In this document: piece by piece, positions 46,221 through 58,003 of the stretch
Position numbering within the stretch: position 1 is the stretch's first letter
Layout: each line of letters begins with the position of its first letter
NCBI GenBank assembly: GCA_022578965.1
Contig: MU400547.1
Span: forward strand, 285,349 to 349,348
From: Xylaria sp. FL1777
Lineage: Eukaryota > Ascomycota > Sordariomycetes > Xylariales > Xylariaceae
Direction: 5' to 3'
DNA length: 64,000 bases
Translations under genes and position numbers: made by a program
Notes under the pieces: model-generated
The model's input: only the letters and a program-made list of their open reading frames with translations
Database searches by the model: none
Told to the model about the DNA's origin: nothing

Positions 46221-48782
46221 GCTGGGCTTGCCTGCGACGGTTTGTGTGGTAAAGGCGAAACGAAAGAGCAGAATCCAGGGTTGGGACGTTTCCGTCACCG
46301 CTTCGCCACAGTCATTCGGCCAGGATCATTCGGCCGTGGAGTTGTCGACGACCGGCACCCCGGAGCTGGAGATAAGGAAACAAATAACCGCCGATAGCAT
46401 ACAAAGACTCGAAGCCAGCCGTGGTCGAGCGTCGTCTGCGTAAATTTATTGGAAACACGGGACGGACTGACGGGCTGGTTGGCTGGTTAGACGGAACGTG
46501 GGACGTGGGACGAGAGCGGTTGTTGCGGTGGCCGTAAACGTCGTTGGTCGCACGCTCTCGATTGCCTACGCAAGCGTGCAATGGGTGGAATGTGTGTGGC
46601 GGCGATAAGGCGAGTCGAGATGCTGCGCTACCGTGCTGTATGGTTGGTCAAGGTGAGGGCGAGTTCGCGGAACGCACCGGCTTGGACGGGATAACGCAGC
46701 AGAACAAGAAGATACAGAAGAAGACAATGAGCAGGGAAAAGCGAATGGTGATGTCGCTGCCTGCTGATCAAGCGGCGACTTGGTTTAGTGTAGGTGAGGG
46801 AGAATGACAAGCCCAGCTTGGAGGATGGAGGAATGGGCCATGATGGAAGAGGGTACCTGGCCTGGAAGTGACTTGTTACCGAGCAGGTCGGGGTATACTA
46901 TCTAAATGGGGAATGGGGGGATGGGTGTAGTGGATGTAGTGGATGTAGTGGATGTAGCGTTGTTTATGGTGCTATATAGTCAGTGTACTCAGGACCTACA
47001 TAGGTACGCAGTACGCACGCATAAAGTGTGTCTTCTGCCAGCGTACAGTACCTTGCGCTAGGGCGGTGGCCGAGGAGGAGGAGAAGCAGTCTGTCCGCTG
47101 CTGCACGCTGTTACAGATACAAGCGCACAGTCAACATCTACATCAGCGCGCAGGCCACGTTCCCGCCAAAAGGAAGGTATACGGTATACTGTGCAGCAGC
47201 TGTACTGCGTAGGTGCGGTGTACCCAGCGGTAGGTACATGTTATGTAGTGTACCTTCCGACGATTTGTTCGGGCTGAGCGGGAAGAGTCGTAACGGGTCT
47301 GGGCGCTACCACATCACACCGGCGGCCCCTGTTTGCTGGGTCGGCTAGGGCGGGTGGGCTTCTTGCCTCCACCCAGCTGCTGTTAATGGGTTCACCGTTG
47401 CGGCCAGCTTAATCCTTAACAGGGGGTGGGGGCTCTCATTCTGCAATGGCTAGAACGAACAACAGCCTAGAGCTTAACGCCGTCGAGATTGTCTTGGGTT
47501 GGGTCGTTTCGTTGTATAATGCAGATCTTCCTATTTTGTCCAGGTGGTGACGTGTATGTGTGATTTGTGTTCAACCCACCTGGGCACCTGTCTAGGACCT
47601 GAAAGCCCCCGTGGCCAAATACTTAGTGTAGTAATAAATACAAACTGTACCTGACCTGATAAACAATGCTGAGTTTAAATATAGCGTGGTTAACTTAAGA
47701 GTTGTTTCAAAATACTATGTCAATAATGAAATCCACTTCAAGTAGGTATTTTTCACATGAATCTCAAGCTGGTTTTTTATTTTTTTGCTCAATTTAGCAT
47801 GCATAAGCACAGCGGCTGCATAAATGCGACCCTTACTTAAACTTGATGGTAGAGGTCTAGATGCTATCATGAATGCTGCCAGGCAGACCCATAAATATGT
47901 TATCGGCGCATAAGTTATGACCGTAAGTATCTCCCGAGTCTTCAAAGCTGTTTCATCAGCCGCATTCCATATGTTTCAAGTCGTGGCTTACTTACATACG
48001 CATATAGTCCTTTATACTGGATCTACTGCATGACTTTCTAGCCGCGGCCTCTGTTGCTTACATCCGTATGCGTAGGTAAGAATGCATTACAGCCATAGCT
48101 TTGGCTGATGCAGGTTATGTTTAAATATAGACTGGCAGGTGGATTTTCCGATGATTTAATCCAGCCCAGGTGTAACCTTAGTTCGGAATCTCAGGTCCCT
48201 TGCATTACAGTACCTACAGTATCATGCAACAGCACTCAACCACCTAAAGAGGTGGGTCTTCAGATGCGATCTACCTAGGAACCTACCTATTGCGTAGCCA
48301 CACCACTGTAGAGCATGTAGCTATGCAGTAAGAACGGTGTTTTAAAACTAGGCGGAATTAGAACTGTAGGTTATGTTACATGATATATAGATACTTATTC
48401 AGTTCTCATTATGGCAATGCATTTTTTAGTATCTGATATAACAAGCAGTTCAGACAGGATAATGCTATTAGATACTAAATGTACTCACTTGTACTGTTGT
48501 GGCCGCCTGTGAGCTACATGATACATCACAGCGGCCAGAGTACCTATTCATTCTCCTTTTCCTGGAGGGGCAATGAGAAGACTTTGAAGCCTTAGCATAT
48601 ATCTCGTTCTCCTACCAGCCTTTGAGATAGTTCAAGTTAAGGTATCCTAAAGAAGCGTGCCTGCCCCTCACCCTCACCCAAGCCCTTTCGTTTTGTAGTC
48701 GTACATTTTCAATGGCAATGTCATAATCGATGTTTCAATACGCCGAGTGTTGAATTCATGTGACCAATACGGTAAGTATATC
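46221..48782. other. Intergenic region, no gene seen
   Basis: It contains the promoter of the SPRY adaptor and the 3' flank of the Shg1-domain gene. Frames at 46544-46810 and 47028-47348 lie in opposite senses and show no motifs. A 9-bp tandem repeat lies at 46931-46957. 47600-48600 is AT-rich with TACCTA words near 48213 and 48270. Confidence 0.55.
46931..46957 (+). repeat. 9-bp tandem repeat (TGGATGTAG)3
   Basis: Three perfect TGGATGTAG units, preceded by a partial GGTGTAG, in non-coding DNA. Confidence 0.9.
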
Positions 48783-51684
48783 TCAGGGGCTCCGGCTACG
48801 CCTGCGCCTTTCCCGGTGGGACGTGCTTCTTTCGCGTCGACTACGCCTATCGCGGTCGTGGTCCTTGTCGCGTTCTCTCTCCTTATTATGGTCCCGGTCC
48901 CGATCCCGATCCCGATCTCGGTCTCTATCCCTATCTCTGTCCCTATCCCTGTCGCCGTCGCGATATCTGTCTCGGGAACGAGAACGGGCCCTGTGACGGT
49001 CCCGGCTTCGATTCCTGTCCCGGCTACGGTCGCGATCACGTTCGCGGCGTCGACTTCGGCTTCTACTTCGACTTCGACGTCGTTCACGCCGGCTATCACG
49101 ATCTCGCTCACCATCCCGATTCCGATCTCTTTCATGATCTCTGTCACGCCGCTCCTCCCGATCACGGTCGCCCCGCTCTCGATCTCGTTCAGGATATTTG
49201 TCTCCTCGCTTGTCAGACTCCCTGTCATGGTCACGGTCACGATCGTGGTTGCGGTCTCGATCCCGGTCTCGGTCTCGGTCTCGGTCTCTCTGCTTGTCCT
49301 TGTCCCTGTCCCTGTCCTTGTCTCGGTCCCGGTCGCGATTCCGATCACGATCATGATCCCGATCACGGTCTCGTTCACGATCTCTATCGCGTTCTCCTGG
49401 ACGATACCGATCAATCTCATCAGGGATACGCGATCTTTTGACCTCGGGAGAGCCGTCTCCAGCACTCCGTCTATCATCGAGTCCGGGAACGGGTAGCCCC
49501 TTTTCGCGGGCTTCTTTCTGTGCTTTTAGATACGCTTTCGCTTCCTGCTCGCGCCTTTTGATCTCGCTTTGCTTCCATGTCTCGGCGTCGTTTAACGTAG
49601 GTCCTTTGGATGTTGTTGGTCGAGATCTGGAACGGCTTCTACGGTCATGGTCGCGATCACGATCTCTACGTTCTTTCTCGCGTTCAACAGCCTGGTCACG
49701 GTCACGTTCTCGGTCTCCTTTATGTTCCCGTTCCCGTTCGCCTGCGCGCTCCCGCGGCCTCTCACTATCATGATCCTTCGCTTTGTCTCTGTCCTGGCTA
49801 CGTGCACGCCGACCAGATCGACTAGATTCCCTACGGCTAGATGCTAGCTTCGAACGACTTCTATCCCGTCTCTCTGTACGATCCCGTGGTGAACGAGAGC
49901 GGTCTCGGTGGCTATCTCGTTGACTAGGGCGAATCCTCGAGGGATTTCGAACCCGATTTTCATTCCCGTCTCTTGTAGGAGAACGACTCCGTTCCCTACG
50001 ATCGGGTCTATAACGATCGAGAGAGCGGCTACGGTCTCTCCGCTCAGGCCTTGTCCCGGAACGACCTCTAGTATCCCTGTCTCGTTGTCGTGATCGGCTT
50101 CTATAGCGATCTCCAGGTCGGTAGGTATCCTTCTCGGGTGTTCTTTCTCTTATACGATTTCTTGATCTACTTCGCTCTCTTCGGTGAGGTGATCTGCTTC
50201 GATCTCGCCTATCAACTTTGCCACGTGAGTGACTACGTTCTCGAACCCGGTCACGATGTCTACGATCATCTATTAGACTACGTGACCGGTCTCGATGTTG
50301 TCTTGATGGCCTGGGACTAGACTTTCGTTCGTTCTTCATCTTCGGATCCTTAGAGTCTTTAGAGTCCACGATTTCCCTAGGTTCTAAAGAATCCTTTAAC
50401 TCCTTGGATTTCCCTTCTTTCGAGTCTTTGGTGCTCTTGGGGTCTTTCATTATCGAATCTCTAGCCTCTGCCTTCACTAGTTCCGTAGCCTTCTTCGGAT
50501 CCGATGGTTTTGTGGAGTCGCGGCGTATAGGCTGTATTGCCGAGGCAGGCTTCGTTCTTCGAGGAGGCGGTGCCAAGGCTTGGTCAATCTCCATCTCGAG
50601 CGGTTTAGAATTATCCTTGTTGCTTTCACGTAGGAGATCTGCAAGTGCCTCTTGTTCTAGTTTTTCAAGATCCTCCTTAGTAAGCTGCTTCTCAATGTCC
50701 TCAGTTTTACCACGATCACGCTCCTCTCGGGGAGACCGCTCACGTCGCCGACGTTCACGGCTGTCGCGCCGCCGACTTCTATTGCGGTCCCTGTCCCGGT
50801 GATGCGACCTTGATCTAGACCTGCGTCGGGCGTCTCGATCGACGTCTCTATCGTGATCACGATCACGTTCACGCTCTCGAGCTCGATGGCGCTCTTCCCT
50901 CTCCTTCTCCCTATCACGCTGGCGCTCCTCCTCCTTCTTTTCTCTTTCTCGCCGACGAGCGTCGCGCTCTTCCTTACGTTTCGCCTCGGCTGCCTCAAGC
51001 TCACGTTCTCGTTCGCGTTCTCGCTTCTTTCTCTCTTCGCGCTCGATCTTGAGTTTTTCTTCCTGTATCTGTTTCTCCTTAAGACGGATCTCTTGTCGAA
51101 GCTGTTCGCGAGCAGCTAATTTGGCGGTTGATTCCGCAGCATATTGCTCGTCTGTCTTAGAACCACGAATTCGTTCCTCTTCTGCTTTTTCGATGCCGAT
51201 TTCTGCCTGGCGCAGCTCGCGCATCCGAGCTTCTATGGCCTTCACGTCGATTAGTTGGTCGAGGACAGCTTCGGCCTTCTGGTAGACGCCAGAGCGATCG
51301 AGGGCACCGTCGATCAAGGCAGCGGCTTTGCGACGTTCGAGGGTAAGAAGTTGGCCGGGGTTGCGCTCGACCTCTTGTTCGGCCACTTCAAGAATAGACT
51401 TGGTGACTTGTGCTTCGTAGTCCTAATGTTTGTCATTGTGAGAGAGTTGTCTTACTGTAGGCAGGATAAAGTAAGCGACGCGGTCGACTCACGCTTTGTT
51501 CGAATTTCTCCCAGACTTGCTTGCGGATTGCATCGTATCCGCCCTTCTTCTTGAAACTGTGGGCTAACCCTTCGATGGCCGACCGCGTGGCTGACGGCAA
51601 AGGAAGATCCGAAGCTTTGAATCTCCTTGGTTGAAGAGGTGTGATTCCATTTAATGGCGCGGGCGTCTGTTCTGTGGACGCCAT
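48783..51684 (-). CDS. SHG1: Shg1/BOD1-domain protein with very long RS/RE/RD-rich tail
   Basis: Exons are 51684-51493 and 51422-48783, 943 aa; the 70-nt intron is phase 0. Residues about 25-125 (SATRSAIEGLAHSFKKKGGY through DAIRKQVWEKFEQSDYEAQV to LIDGALDRSGVYQ) fit the Shg1/BOD1 domain found in the Set1/COMPASS histone H3K4 methylase. A charged coiled-coil region rich in E/K/R follows (about 130-260). The rest is dominated by RS, RD, RE and DRDRDR runs with repeated RSRSP-like sites, as in SR splicing proteins. Yeast Shg1 is only about 140 aa, so the tail is the unusual part. The repeats create a spurious 249-codon antisense frame. Nuclear localisation is inferred from the basic tail. Confidence 0.85.
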
Positions 51685-52286
51685 GGCGACGGCCGAAGAG
51701 GCCCGATGACCTCAGTTATGGGGTTAGGTCAAGTCCGGATTGAAATGAGGACGCCGCTACTGCACAGGGTTCCTTCTGGCTATTTTGAAGTAAGCATGGC
51801 AGCTTTACCCCGGGTAATTTTTCGAGAAATGTAGACGGGCCGAAGAAAACGAGGAAATCGAGACTGGCAACGATGGCTCACTATGGCATAGCTAGGAGAT
51901 TGTAGATGCCGCCTGGAGAAATTGAAAGTAGGCGCGCAGGGGTCTATTCTAGGGAGGTACGCATTGCCCAGACTAGACTAGTGTAGGCAGATTAGCTACC
52001 TATCTAGGTACTTACTTAAGTAAGCTTCTCAGGCACTCAAACGCGCGCCCATTTGCAATGGTCTGTGCGCAGCTACCACCCCTGCTATTTGCGGAACCTT
52101 CAATTCATTATTCATTGCGTCCTCAGTCCCGAACCTCATATCCAATCGCCGCTGCCACCCTCATTCGCCGCAATCACCGCCAACGCAGCCTTCCACAGAT
52201 CGAGTGGACATCGACGACCTATCCGCCGTGAAAACAATCCAACTAGAGCCGGCCATAGAGGCGAATCTCCCCTCCAGACAACCACA
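51685..52286. other. Divergent promoter region between SHG1-like gene and complex I-like gene
   Basis: About 600 bases lie between two outward-facing start codons. A 14-bp perfect palindrome CTTACTTAAGTAAG is at 52011-52024, next to TACCTATCTAGGTA. Confidence 0.65.
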
Positions 52287-52634
52287 ATGGTGCACAGAGT
52301 CCTCTTCTGGTCCGGCTTCGGTATGACAGTCTAGCTCCTTCAGACCAACAAACCGACAATTGTGGACTGTCAAGTCAGGCTGCGAACGTATAGCTAACGA
52401 CTTGTCATAGGCGTCGCCGTCCGCTTCTGGCAGCTCGGCCTCGAGATGCGACCATTCTTCAACAGAGGCTCATTATGGGCTTACCCGGTTTTCGCAGGCG
52501 TTGGTGCGAGCTTCGGGTACTGGTTGCAGGGCGTGGACGAGCGACAAACAGCAGTCCTTGAGGAACGCAAGCGATTAATTCTGGAGAAGCGGGCGAGGAA
52601 AGCAGCACGCGATGCCGAAGCGGGGGCGGTATAA
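52287..52634 (+). CDS. Probable accessory subunit of mitochondrial complex I
   Basis: Exons are 52287-52320 and 52411-52634, 85 aa; the 90-nt intron is phase 1. The protein MVHRVLFWSGFG...RFWQLGLEMRPFF has a membrane segment (SLWAYPVFAGVGASFGYWLQ) and ends in a charged helix (EERKRLILEKRARKAARDAE). I recall near-identical small proteins in Aspergillus and Neurospora annotated as an NADH:ubiquinone oxidoreductase subunit of about 10-14 kDa, but I cannot verify which one. Size, single helix and lack of a cleavable presequence fit such a subunit. Convergent with the eIF2B-delta-like gene. Confidence 0.6.
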
Positions 52635-52969
52635 CGGGGTCGACATCTCGTTGACATTGATTATGGAGAAGACAAGGGGGGTCCTGGTGTCATATCACAT
52701 CTACAAAGCCGACGACGCCTGTCACTTGCGAATTTCTACAATCCCGAATCGGAGAAGACCTTCGTGCTGTTTTCAACATCGCATTTCGCTATTATCTTTG
52801 TGTACCCCCCATCTCTAGTTTTGCTGCCCCTCCAAGTGAGACGGTCTGCCGCATAACTTGCTGTATGCAAACTAGTTCTCGCCTAGATCTTGTATGATAC
52901 AGAGACACTATTTCAAATACGAAACGCATAGATGCTGTCCACTACTCATGATCACTCCAGATCCATCTT
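52635..52969. other. Short convergent spacer
   Basis: These 335 bases between facing stop codons show no coding signal. Confidence 0.6.
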
Positions 52970-54424
52970 CTAATTGGAGTCTTCGAGTTTCCGCAGCAGA
53001 TATGAGACCGATGTTGGCTGAGCACTTGATATTTCAGTCACCACGGTTGTCAGATAATGGCTCAGAGTGGTATCGTAAAGTAGTCTGAACGAAGCGCCAG
53101 AACACCTCTCCGGGTCAATCTCGTTGTAGGTGAGCGAGTCTGTCGATACTCTGTCGGTGATATTAATAGTCTCGCAAAGTGCGTAGACCTGCTTCCTGAA
53201 ATCCTTAGCGGCTATGGCTAGATCACAAGTGCCGCAGCGGCCATACAAAGCTCCATTGCTGAACATCCCTTCAGCACCGAGGAGTATCCTATCGGCAAGC
53301 TTGACATGGAACCGAAGCGCGCCGAAATCGCCGCTATACGACACCTTAATTCCCTCTGCAATCAACGTCTTGGCCAACGTCTGGCCCTGTCGTTCGTACG
53401 GGTCGTCAATTACGATGACATTGAATTTTTTGCCATCCACTAAGTGGGCATGGAGCAGCGTTCGCTCAACAAGCGTATTTCGGCCATACACTAAGATCAC
53501 ATCATCATTCCGGATGCAATCGGCAGCCCTTTGAGTAATCACAACATCCGCAAAGTTGATGCGCTCCTGTATAAATGCATCTATGCTTGCGCAAAGCTGT
53601 TTTTTGGCCTCGAAATCCGGGACGTCTGGGTCAATTTTACTGACTTGTAATTTCAGCCAGCGGATGGCATTTCCCATAGAAAAACACATCGGACGGCAAG
53701 CGCTCAGATACTCGATTTGGGGATTTAAAACATGAGGCGTGAGATGGCGTGCGAGGGTGTTTCCAGGGGGGGTGGTGTACGAATCGATCACCTGGTGAGG
53801 CAGTCAGTATCAACCCGAAGATATAGGCACTACATATGCGGATCTTACCTTCTTAAAAGCTAGTAGTGTCGCTTTTAATCTGGTGATGCTCTCGTCAATG
53901 GCAAAAGTCGCCATCTGTTGGCCAAGGGTCAAAACTGTGGGGTGGACATCCTTGTCGGCCTGTGTGATCGGTAGCCTCTTGGCCATGGAAAGATGACTGA
54001 AACACTCTGGTATCGAACTCTCTGGCTTGGGGGGGATAGCTGATACGGATCCCCTGGGTCCGGCAGCTCTCCCAGTTGCGCCCGAGTCGGCGGGTCGGCC
54101 TCCGTCCGGTTTGCTCTTTGCTTTGTTTCCCTTCGGCTCTGTGGGCGCATGGCCCGATTGCCCAGCGGATGTGGGCGCCTGTCCACCGCCCGGTGCCGCA
54201 TCTTTAGAAGCTTTTGCCTGAGCTCGTCGTGCTTGCTTCTCTGCTTTTGCCTTGGCCTTCAGTTCCGCATTGGAGAGCTTGGGCGGCGCAGGCGGGGCTG
54301 CGTTCTGGGCTTGGGTCTGCGGCTCGCTGTTCGGAGGGGTTGGCGTGTTTGCCGGCGCGTTTTGAGGCGGTTCTAAACTCTTAGGTTTCACCTCCGCTGG
54401 AGGTTCGCCAGTGGCTGTTGACAT
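52970..54424 (-). CDS. GCD2: eIF2B delta subunit-like protein
   Basis: Exons are 54424-53849 and 53791-52970, 465 aa; the 57-nt intron is phase 0. eIF2B is the guanine-nucleotide exchange factor for eIF2 and sets translation initiation rates; delta is in its regulatory core. The first 130 residues are Ala/Pro/Lys-rich, as in Gcd2. The rest follows the eIF2B alpha/beta/delta Rossmann pattern: PRMCFSMGNAIRWLK-like CRPMCFSMGNAIRWLK, DDVILVYGRNTLVERTL, KKFNVIVIDDPYERQGQTLA, DRILLGAEGMFSNGALYGRC and TSVSYLLRKL. The segment usually close to CETYKFTDRVQLD reads CETINITDRVSTD, and nearby positions also differ. It could be a divergent ortholog or a second, lineage-specific copy. Confidence 0.78.
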
Positions 54425-55598
54425 AATCGATCTGCCGGGCTTCGGCGACTACGCGACGAGAAAGTATGTCGTCGAAATGAAGTTTATTTGGGATGTATGG
54501 GAATACGTGGGAATGCTGATGGTGGGGAATCAGTCACACTGGCACCATGTCCCAAATTTGGTGCGTAGAGAGGTCAATTCGCTTCGAGTTCAATCGCTTT
54601 TTATCAAGGCAAATCTTTTTTCCACGACGTAAAGTTTAGGCTAGTAATACTTCATGCAAATGGTGAAATATTCACAGAAGTTAACTGTACCTGACAAAAG
54701 TTGACTCACTCAAAATCCCAAATCCCACCCAATTTTAGTTTACGTGGGGGCACTACAGGAAATATAGCTGCCAAGCCACAATGGGCATAACTTACCCCTC
54801 TGTAAGTATGTAGGTACTTACTGCGTAAGCCACAATATCTGTCCACTCCTTGACTCCTGCCCTTGACTGATACTGGTGGCGGGGTTATAGCCACTGATAA
54901 GTTCACACCTACCGTCCTTTGGGACAAGCAACATCATTAACAAGCGATTATTTTTATTGTATGAGTGTTAACCACAGGACGTAAATTGTATCAATTCGTT
55001 ATATATTCAATGGTTTACAACAAATATCTATGCGCCAAACCTATAAGGCTACAGGTACAAACAGTGGTTAAGCCTACCTACATAATAGCCGTTATCTACC
55101 TATGTTCTAAGTATATTGCCAAATTCGGCACCCTACAGCATCAACAACTTGACTCTCAGGTGCAAGTTTCAATACTGTGTGATCTGGAACACTAATTCTG
55201 CGGATAAAATTATTCCAAAAGATATAATAGAACAACAATTTTGAGAATATAATAAAAAACATATTTAAAAAAACACACCACCAGGGATTCGCTGGTTGTC
55301 ACTGACCTAGCTACTAATCTGGCGGTCGCCAGAATTGGATGTGGCAGCTCGGGGTGCTTTGAGTGTATGTGAAGGAGGCAGAATCCTGTCACATTGAAAT
55401 AGATTTAGAACATCATCAAATTAGAAATAGGAACTTGCTAAAAACTGTAAACCGAATGTTGTAGATTCTAAGATTTCAGCTATAAGCTACTTTAAAGCTT
55501 TCAGCGCCCGCTGAATTCTTGTATTTGATTGTGTATACCATACAAATTTGCATAGTCTCTAACTCTAGATCTACGTCTATATTCGACAGTAGCTAGGC
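54425..55598. other. Intergenic region, no gene seen
   Basis: Contains the eIF2B-delta-like promoter and the 3' flank of the tRNA synthetase. It includes an imperfectly spaced inverted repeat GTAAGTA...TACTTAC around 54799-54818. 54950-55560 is AT-rich without frames. Confidence 0.55.
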
Positions 55599-58003
55599 TC
55601 ACAATTCAAGCTTGTTTACGAGTTGCTTCTCGTCTCGTAGGCGTGTAAGAGCGGTAAGTGCGTCTTCTAAGGGGACGAGCTCACCCTTAGCCTGCGTCGA
55701 TGCATCATCCCGATTACGGATGTTAATCGTGCGTGTGTTCAACTCTTCTGTCCCAACAACTGTATTTCGAAATTTCTATTAGCAAAAGTTTGAAAAAATA
55801 TATATAAAGGCAAGCAGAAAACATGGTCTTCTTACCGAATATAAAATTATACTGGTCCAACTGTCCAGTGCGGATTTTCTTTTGGAACTTATTCGCGCCC
55901 AGGTCTGCATCGGCGTGAAAACCCCTATTGTGGAAGAGAGTTCGGACCTCTTCGGCGTACTCATTTACCGCTGGCATGATAGGCACAACCAAGATCTGCC
56001 GGGGACTTAGCCAAAATGGCCACTTGCCGCCGAAATGCTCAATGAGGACGGCAATCATGCGCTCGAAACTGCCTACGATAGCACGATGAATCATAACAGG
56101 CCGTTCGTATCCAGCTGGCAAGTCCTCCTCAGTGCTATTGCTGGTCTTGCTTGGATCGTTATTACTTTTCTCCTTAGCTACGTAGCGAAGTTTGAACCGG
56201 CGTGGTAGATTAAAGTCAAGCTGAATCGTGCCACATTGGTGCTCCCGGTGGAGAGCATCGGAGAGCTGGACGTCGATCTTGGGACCGTAAAAGGCGCCAT
56301 CTCCAGGCTTCTCTTCCCACGATGCGCCAGCAGATGCGGTGAATTTATCCAAAGCTATCTTCAGCATCGACTCGGCCTCATCCCAGATGGCGATATCTCC
56401 AATGAACTTCTCTGGTCGAGTGGAAAGCTTGAGCTTGAACGTGAATCCAAAGAGGCCATAAATACATTTCAAGAAGTCAAACACGCCTTCTATCTCCTCA
56501 CCAATTTGGCTGGGGCTGCAGAAAATGTGGGCATCGTCCTGGACAAATCGTCTGACGCGAGTCAGTCCGCTTAGAGCCCCTGAGAATTCGTTGCGATGAA
56601 GCACGCCAAAGTCGGCCATGCGCCACGGCAAATCTCGATACGAGACATCGGAATGGGCAAACAACTTGCAATGTCCCGGACAGTTCATCGGTTTCAGTCC
56701 GAATTTCTCTTTCTCAACCTCGAAGGTGAACATGTCTTCAGAATAATGGTCCCAATGGCCCGATGTCTTCCAGAGGTCTGACTTGTACATGTTCGGCGTG
56801 ATGACCTCCTGGTAGCCCCTCTTACGGTATTCTTGCTTCAGCAAGTCTTGTATGGCATTGTAGATCCTAGTGCCGTGCGGCAGGAAGAAGCACGAACCAG
56901 GGGATACTTCGTCGAAGAAGAAGAGTTTCTGTTCCGTTCCAATCTTACGGTGGTGTCGCTTTGCTGCCTCGGCCAGAAAGACCTTGTATTCTTCGAGCTG
57001 TTTCTTGTCAGGGAAGGAGATACCGGCGATGCGCTGAAGAGATTCGTTTTGTTGATTGCCCAGCCAATATGCTGCACCGAACTATGGAGTCCTGGTTAGT
57101 TGGCTACTTCCCGCAGAGAGATTGGTACTTGCCCTAAGGATGGAGAAGGCTTTGATCCTGCCCGTATGTTGCACGTGCGGTCCGCGGCAAAGGTCAATCA
57201 ATGGGCCACAGCGGTATACGGTGGTGCTTTCACCATCAGCAACTCTTTGGTTGATGAAGTAAAGCTTGTACTTGCTGTAGCCGAACATGTTGATAAGGTC
57301 AGACTTGGAGAGAGTAAGACGCTCGAAGGGCTGCTTCTCTTTGATGATGTTGGCACACAGCTTCTCAAGGGCGGTCTGATCGGTCTGTTGGACGGCACTT
57401 CAGATTGCAATGGTCAGCATTCAATCTAAGTTGGTGAGCAAAAACTGAGACGCACGAACTCATATTCCCCATATCATAGTAAAAGCCCGGCGGATCAGTG
57501 GTGGGCGGGCCGTTACAGAGATGACAGCCAAAATGGCGCTCTGATGCCTCACCAAGCACATGAGCGCTCGAATGCCAAAAAACCTGCTTCCCTTCTGGAT
57601 GGTTAAAATCAAGCAACTCTAGCTTGCAGCTTTTTTCCAGCGGCCGATCAAGATCCCAGAGTTCGCCATCGACTTTGGCAATAATAGTACGGTCCAACAT
57701 GGACTTAGAAATGGAAATGGCGATGTTTGCTGGTGAAGTCTCCCAAGATGTTCCAGTTTTAGTGTTGCCATCCGGGAGGGTAATAACAATGCTGTCTCGT
57801 TGCTTCGAAGCAAGCTCCTTAGCATGCTCGCGAGAGAGGTTGTCGAAGATTTCCAGACGATGTTTAATGAACTCTGGTCGCATCTCAAGCTAGGTATGGG
57901 CTGCTGTATCAGCTTACTGTCGCACGCTCCAACATAGCAGGATGTTCACCTTTAGTGCTTCTAATGAAGCGCCCGCTTCGCGGACAACAGGCTGCGCCGA
58001 CAT
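55599..58003 (-). CDS. THS1: Threonyl-tRNA synthetase
   Basis: It charges tRNA-Thr. Exons are 58003-57950, 57889-57456, 57397-57133, 57081-55836 and 55759-55599, 719 aa. All junctions keep phase. Intron 3 (57082-57132) is GC-AG. Domains in order: TGS (residues about 45-110, [15 protein letters not shown]), the editing domain with HSSAH and the [14 protein letters not shown] site, then the class II core. The core has motif 2-type [20 protein letters not shown] and motif 3-type [15 protein letters not shown]. The anticodon-binding end reads [32 protein letters not shown] and [11 protein letters not shown]. Catalytic and editing residues look intact. No clear mitochondrial presequence is visible, so it may be cytosolic. 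Position 140-160 ([18 protein letters not shown]) departs from the usual fungal reading. Confidence 0.95.
57082..57132 (-). other. GC-AG intron in the threonyl-tRNA synthetase gene
   Basis: The donor is AGG|GCAAGT and the acceptor CCATAG|TTC, length 51 nt. The only GT nearby would put the next exon out of frame, whereas the GC donor joins SILR to FGAAYWLG exactly as the family requires. A CTAAC branch site lies inside. Confidence 0.88.

Noticed and set aside
48747..49496. 249-codon plus-strand frame rich in Ser, Val, Pro and Ile
   Set aside because: It is the exact antisense of the RS/RD repeats of the Shg1-domain gene; its PIPVSVSVP-type sequence is a shadow of CGN-GAY codons.
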